A DNA stretch of 64,000 nt from Limimaricola cinnabarinus (GTDB lineage: Bacteria; Pseudomonadota; Alphaproteobacteria; Rhodobacterales; Rhodobacteraceae). The translations under genes and the position numbers were made by a program. Under the pieces are notes generated by a model. The model saw nothing but the letters and a program-made list of their open reading frames with translations. It made no database searches and was not told the origin of the DNA. The DNA is taken from positions 1-64,000 of the forward strand of contig NZ_KZ304966.1 of assembly GCF_002723615.1 (NCBI RefSeq). The letters are read 5' to 3'. The stretch's first letter is position 1. Every line of letters starts with the position of its first letter. Shown here piece after piece: positions 60,154 to 64,000 of this stretch.

Positions 60154-60831
60154 CTAGCGGCCCACCGCCGCGAGGAACGGCGCCGGGTCCCAGCCGCAGG
60201 CGAAGCCGTCGCCATCGGGGTCGATGCCGCGCGGATCGCGCTCGGGGCCGCCACGGGCGAGGAAATCGCGCTGCGCCTCGTCGGGCGAGCGGTAGGAGGC
60301 GCAATTGCGCTCGAACCGGCCACCCATCGTGCCGAGGATGAAGCGCGAATACCATTCCTGCCCGCGCTTGTTCGGGGCGTTGAGCGCGTATTCGACGATG
60401 TTGGGCCCGGTGTCGCCCGCGCGCTGCGGCAGCGCGGTGGGCTGGACCACCTGATAGGCCGCGGCCTGCTCGGCCCGGCGCGCGGCGTCCGATTCGATCG
60501 TCTCGCGGTTGGCGACCGCCTCGAAGCTCTGCTCGTCGGAGATCGCGGCACCGCCAGCGACAGATGGCGCGGCATTGGTCGGGCTCGCCTGCACGCCGCC
60601 GCGGCGCTCCACGTCGATGCCCGCCGCCGACAGATCGGAGCCGGAGATGGCATTGGACGCGGGCGCGGTCGCGCCGAAGCTCGGGGCGGTGGCCCGCCCG
60701 GTGAGCTGCGCCTCGCGTTCGGCGCGGGCGGCGGCGAGGCCGCTGTCGGGCACCGGCGCCGCGCAGGCCGAAAGGACCATGGCGGCGCCCGCGAAGGCGG
60801 CGAGGTTCAAGCGAGAGGCAAGCGGTTTCAC
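60154..60831 (-). CDS. lipoprotein with an excalibur-like calcium-binding motif
   Basis: The 225-residue precursor begins (M)KPLASRLNLAAFAGAAMVLS and has lipobox LSAC, so it is lipid-anchored after cleavage before the cysteine. A low-complexity linker follows. The C-terminal about 80 residues end in DPRGIDPDGDGFACGWDP, the Dx-D-x-DG-x-AC pattern of excalibur motifs. GTG 60831 is chosen because GGAG lies before it; a longer start would overlap gatA. Function unknown. Confidence 0.85.
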   Translation of the reverse strand: MKPLASRLNLAAFAGAAMVLSACAAPVPDSGLAAARAEREAQLTGRATAPSFGATAPASNAISGSDLSAAGIDVERRGGVQASPTNAAPSVAGGAAISDEQSFEAVANRETIESDAARRAEQAAAYQVVQPTALPQRAGDTGPNIVEYALNAPNKRGQEWYSRFILGTMGGRFERNCASYRSPDEAQRDFLARGGPERDPRGIDPDGDGFACGWDPAPFLAAVGR

Positions 60832-60869
60832 GGCGACACTCCGGGCCCTGATCTGTTCGACTGCGGGCG

Positions 60870-62354
60870 TTACCACCATTTCTCGGGCTTGGAAACGAAG
60901 CCCGCCGCCTGCTCCAGCGCATAGGCGGTGTTGAGCAGATCGCCTTCTTCCCAGGGCCGACCGATCAGTTGCAGCCCCAGCGGCAGCCCCTTGTGATCGA
61001 GCCCGGCGGGCACCGAGATCCCCGGCAGACCGGCGAGGTTCACCGTCACGGTGAAGACGTCGTTGAGATACATCTGCACCGGGTCGGCGTCCTTCATCGC
61101 GCCAAGGCCAAAGGCCGAGGAGGGCGTCGCGGGCGTCAGGATCGCGTCGACCCCTTCGGCGAAGACCTGGTCGAAGTCGCGCTTGATCAGCGCGCGGACC
61201 TTGCGGGCGCGGTTGTAATAGGCGTCGTAGAAGCCCGCCGAGAGCACATAGGTGCCGACCATGATCCGGCGCTGCACCTCCGGGCCGAAGCCCTCGGCGC
61301 GGGTCTTCTCGTACATCTCGGTAATGCCGTCGCCCTGCGCCAGCTTGGCGCGGTGGCCAAAGCGCACGCCGTCATAGCGGGCGAGGTTCGACGAGGCCTC
61401 GGCGGGCGCGATCACGTAATAGGCGGGCAGCGCATACTTGGTGTGCGGCAGCGAGATGTCGCGAATGAGCGCGCCGGCGTCGCGCAGCATCTCGGTGCCG
61501 CGGGTCCAGAGCGCCTCGATCTCGCCGGGCATGCCGTCGACATGGTATTCGCGCGGGATGCCGATCACCTTGCCGCGGATGTCGCCGGTCAGCATCGCCT
61601 CGAAATCGGGGACCGCGATGTCGGCGGAGGTCGAATCCTTGGGGTCATGCCCCGACATGGCGCGCAGCATGATCGCCGCGTCGCGCACGTCGCGGGTCAT
61701 CGGCCCGGCCTGATCGAGCGAGGAGGCGAAGGCGATGATGCCGAAGCGCGAGCAGCGGCCATAGGTCGGCTTGATGCCGGTGATGCCGGTGAAGGCGGCA
61801 GGCTGGCGGATCGAGCCGCCGGTGTCGGTGCCGGTGGCGCCGAGGCAGAGATCGGCCGCCACGGCGGCGGCCGAGCCGCCCGAGGAGCCGCCGGGCGTCA
61901 GGTCGACGCCGTCCTCGCCGCGCCACGGGTTCACCGCAGCACCGTAAGCCGAGGTCTCGTTCGACGAGCCCATGGCGAACTCGTCCATGTTGAGCTTGCC
62001 GAGCATCACCGCGCCGTCGCGGAAGAGCTGGGTGGTGACGGTGGATTCGTATTGCGGTTTGAAGCCGTCGAGGATGCGGCTCGCCGCCTGGCTCGCCGTG
62101 CCTTCGGTGCAGAACAGGTCCTTGATCCCGAGCGGGATGCCGCACAGATCGGGCGCGTCGCCGGCCTTGAGGCGCGCATCGGCGGCCTCGGCCTGGCGGG
62201 CCGCGATCTCGGGCGTCTTGTGGGCATAGGCGTTGAGCTTGTCGCCCCCGTCGACGGCGGCGTTGAGCGCGTCGGTCAGCTCGGTGGAGGTGATCTCGCC
62301 GCGGCGCAGCGCGTCGCGGGCGCCCGCGATGGTCAGCTTGGTCAGTTCGGTCAT
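60870..62354 (-). CDS. gatA: aspartyl/glutamyl-tRNA amidotransferase subunit A
   Basis: The 494-residue amidase-signature enzyme releases ammonia from glutamine for GatB. It has catalytic lysine in [11 protein letters not shown], the Ser-cis-Ser pair in [15 protein letters not shown] and [15 protein letters not shown], and [20 protein letters not shown]. It follows gatC by 11 bases. gatB is not adjacent and must lie elsewhere. Confidence 0.97.
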   Translation of the reverse strand: MTELTKLTIAGARDALRRGEITSTELTDALNAAVDGGDKLNAYAHKTPEIAARQAEAADARLKAGDAPDLCGIPLGIKDLFCTEGTASQAASRILDGFKPQYESTVTTQLFRDGAVMLGKLNMDEFAMGSSNETSAYGAAVNPWRGEDGVDLTPGGSSGGSAAAVAADLCLGATGTDTGGSIRQPAAFTGITGIKPTYGRCSRFGIIAFASSLDQAGPMTRDVRDAAIMLRAMSGHDPKDSTSADIAVPDFEAMLTGDIRGKVIGIPREYHVDGMPGEIEALWTRGTEMLRDAGALIRDISLPHTKYALPAYYVIAPAEASSNLARYDGVRFGHRAKLAQGDGITEMYEKTRAEGFGPEVQRRIMVGTYVLSAGFYDAYYNRARKVRALIKRDFDQVFAEGVDAILTPATPSSAFGLGAMKDADPVQMYLNDVFTVTVNLAGLPGISVPAGLDHKGLPLGLQLIGRPWEEGDLLNTAYALEQAAGFVSKPEKWW

Positions 62355-62365
62355 CGCTCGGCCCC

Positions 62366-62653
62366 TTATTCCACGACCTTCGGCACCGCGAAGAAGCCCT
62401 CGCGCGCGTCGGGCGCGTTGGCGAGCACCTTCTCGGGCTGGCTGCCATCGGTCACCACGTCCTCGCGGCGCTTGAGATGCATCGGCGTGACGCCGGTCAT
62501 CGGCTCGACGCCCTCGACATCCACCTCCTGCAGCTGCTCGATGAAGCCGAGGATGGTGTTGAATTCGGAGGCGAGCGCGGGCAGCGCCTCGTCCTCGACC
62601 CGGATGCGGGCCAGCTTGGCCACCCGCCGGGCGGTGTCGGTGTCGATCGACAT
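62366..62653 (-). CDS. gatC: aspartyl/glutamyl-tRNA amidotransferase subunit C
   Basis: The 95-residue protein [20 protein letters not shown], then [29 protein letters not shown] and REDVVTDG, is GatC, which wraps around GatA and holds it to GatB. AGGAGAGCCCC lies before the ATG at 62653. Confidence 0.97.
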   Translation of the reverse strand: MSIDTDTARRVAKLARIRVEDEALPALASEFNTILGFIEQLQEVDVEGVEPMTGVTPMHLKRREDVVTDGSQPEKVLANAPDAREGFFAVPKVVE

Positions 62654-62682
62654 GGGGCTCTCCTGTCTGGTCGATCCCGGCT

Positions 62683-63339
62683 TTAGCCGCCCCGGGGCGG
62701 TCCCGCAAGCAGCGCCCGGCGGATCAGCTCGATCATGAGGCCCAGCATCGCAGCGTTGAGGATGTGCCACATGAAATGCGTGCCGATGGGCAGGCGCGCG
62801 CAGAGCGTCTCGTCGATCGAGCGGAAGGCCAGCGACAGGCACAACAGCCCCGCGCCCAGCGCCAGCCCCCGCCCCACCATCGGCCAGCGCCGCCACAACA
62901 GCGCGGCATAAAGCGCGATCAGGAGCGGCACCGGCCAGTAGAAGGCCGAGACGGCAAAGAAGGGCAGCGCCGCGAAGACCGGGGTGAGCGCCATCGCCCA
63001 TGGCACGAAACCCGCGGCGCCCAGCGCGGCGGCCCAGGCGCGCCAGCGCCAGAACACCCGGTTGGCGGCATGGACATAGGCGAGGATGAAAAGGCCGATC
63101 GGGATCACGTCGGCCAGCATCGCCCAATGGGTGGCGACCGAGTGGAACAGCCCGCTGCCGATGCCGATGGTGAACAGGATCACCGAAAGCGCGCGCGGCA
63201 GCCAAAGCCCGCGCGCGCGCCGCCAGCACCAGATCGCGGCAACGAGGAAGGCCGCATTGGAGAGTAAATTGAGCGGCTCGGCCCACAATCCGGGGCCGAG
63301 CCTTTCGCAATAGCCGTCGAGCGGGGCCATCCAGTCCAT
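62683..63339 (-). CDS. ceramidase-family (CREST) membrane protein
   Basis: The 218-residue protein has seven hydrophobic segments and the alkaline ceramidase signature: [41 protein letters not shown] and the late [11 protein letters not shown], carrying His, Ser and Asp of the zinc site. Eukaryotic relatives hydrolyse ceramide; in bacteria the lipid substrate is mostly untested. It precedes gatC on the same strand by 29 bases. Confidence 0.88.
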   Translation of the reverse strand: MDWMAPLDGYCERLGPGLWAEPLNLLSNAAFLVAAIWCWRRARGLWLPRALSVILFTIGIGSGLFHSVATHWAMLADVIPIGLFILAYVHAANRVFWRWRAWAAALGAAGFVPWAMALTPVFAALPFFAVSAFYWPVPLLIALYAALLWRRWPMVGRGLALGAGLLCLSLAFRSIDETLCARLPIGTHFMWHILNAAMLGLMIELIRRALLAGPPRGG

Positions 63340-63355
63340 GACCCCGCCTTTGCCC

Positions 63356-64000
63356 TCAGAGGCCCTTGGAGCGGTAGCTCAGCGCCACCCGGCCGATCGC
63401 CACGAGATAGGCGGCGGTGCGCAGGTCGGGCACGTCGTCGCGGTTGTGCCAGATCTCGCGCATCGCCTGGTAGGCCGTGCGCATCGTGTCATCGAGCCCC
63501 GAGCGCACCAGCTCCAGCTCGTCATCGCCCTTGAGATAGCGCTCCTTGAAGTTCTTGGAGAGGCTCCAGCCCAGCCCCTCATCGGCCGAGAGCCGCTCCA
63601 GCTCGTCGACGATGAGCTGCGCGCGCGCCTCGTCGGCGCGGCGCTCCATCCGGCCAAAGCGGATATGGCTGAGGTTCTTGACCCATTCGAAGTAGGAGAC
63701 CGTCACGCCGCCGGCGTTGGCATACATGTCGGGAATGATCACGCAGCCCTTGTCGCGCAGGATCTCGTCGGCGCCCGCCGTGACCGGGCCGTTGGCGGCC
63801 TCGATGATCAGCGGCGCGCTGATCCGCTCGGCATTGGAGAGGTTGATCGTGCTTTCGAGCGCCGCCGGGATCAGGATGTCGCATTCGGCTTCGAGCAGCT
63901 TCGCGCCATCCTCGTGATGGGTGGCGTGCGGAAAGTCGGAGACGCCGCCATGCTTGGCGATCCACTGGTACACCGCCTCGACATCGAGCCCGTTCTCGTC
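63356..64000 (-). CDS. glutamate dehydrogenase, N-terminal part cut by window edge
   Basis: The visible 214 C-terminal residues read DENGLDVEAVYQWIAKHGGV, then CDILIPAALESTINLSNAERI, APLIIEAANGPVTAGADEIL and IIPDMYANAGGVTVSYFEWV, the NAD-binding half of hexameric Glu/Leu/Phe/Val dehydrogenases. It interconverts glutamate and 2-oxoglutarate. The frame is open to base 64000. Coenzyme preference cannot be read from this part. Confidence 0.95.
   Translation of the reverse strand, partial: DENGLDVEAVYQWIAKHGGVSDFPHATHHEDGAKLLEAECDILIPAALESTINLSNAERISAPLIIEAANGPVTAGADEILRDKGCVIIPDMYANAGGVTVSYFEWVKNLSHIRFGRMERRADEARAQLIVDELERLSADEGLGWSLSKNFKERYLKGDDELELVRSGLDDTMRTAYQAMREIWHNRDDVPDLRTAAYLVAIGRVALSYRSKGL

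Overview
The window is GC-rich (visibly about two thirds G+C), densely packed chromosomal DNA from an alphaproteobacterium, most likely a member of the Rhodobacterales (Rhodobacteraceae/Paracoccaceae). Support comes from the order and sequence of the housekeeping genes (ribB-ribH-nusB, purA next to a DUF2842 gene, secG-pyrG, a MetR-type regulator opposite metF, gatC-gatA, rpoH), small proteins typical of the order (DUF2842, YrhK-like, a 65-residue DUF6324-like protein), and a tRNA-His without an encoded G-1:C73 pair. There is no rRNA operon, CRISPR array, intact insertion sequence or prophage. The left and right ends cut through genes.

Layout. 1-1260: a truncated membrane protein and a deleted remnant of an Old Yellow Enzyme. 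1434-6576: a quinone/electrophile-type detoxification island with pirin, a glyoxalase-hydrolase fusion, a small GNAT, a second ring-cleaving-dioxygenase-like protein and a LysR regulator. Two intergenic regions here share the same 17-bp inverted repeat (GTTCG-N7-CGAAC), which suggests one regulon. 6718-17825: an MFS transporter, a PAS histidine kinase with single-domain response regulator, an RND efflux pair with a GbsR/MarR regulator, a CsoR-like metal sensor, a DedA-LssY protein and a secreted molybdopterin-fold protein. 18081-20951: a LuxR response regulator, an RsbQ/KAI2-like hydrolase and a PAS-PAS-HWE kinase, which looks like one signalling module. 20970-26079: asparaginase, tRNA-Leu, rhomboid protease, GFA protein, inositol monophosphatase, MetR-like regulator and metF. 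26276-29993: a DNA-repair group of ligase-associated exonuclease, ATP-dependent DNA ligase and a membrane EEP phosphatase.

30072-50571 is mostly housekeeping: oligoendopeptidase F, rpoH, rluD, mmcB, nusB-ribH-ribB, thiN, a large acidic disordered protein, purA, secG, pyrG, rlmJ and a TerB-like protein. It contains a structured-looking unannotated segment (37525-37700), a pyrG leader with alternative pairings and a small AT-rich insertion (47702-48268). 50690-57404 is a polar amino acid/amine ABC transporter operon that continues with overlapping genes into a glutamine amidotransferase, a gamma-glutamyl-amine synthetase-like enzyme and an FAD amine oxidase, so it probably imports and degrades an amine or opine through a gamma-glutamylated intermediate. 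57804-64000: GcvA-type LysR regulator, rpmG, the RNase P RNA, AmpD-like amidase, lipoprotein, gatA-gatC, a ceramidase-family membrane protein and the end of glutamate dehydrogenase.

Best leads: the shared LysR operator linking the detoxification genes, the structured RNA candidate at 37525-37700, the RsbQ-HWE module, the pyrG leader and the amine operon with its perfect upstream palindrome. All functional calls were made by reading translations; no database search was possible.
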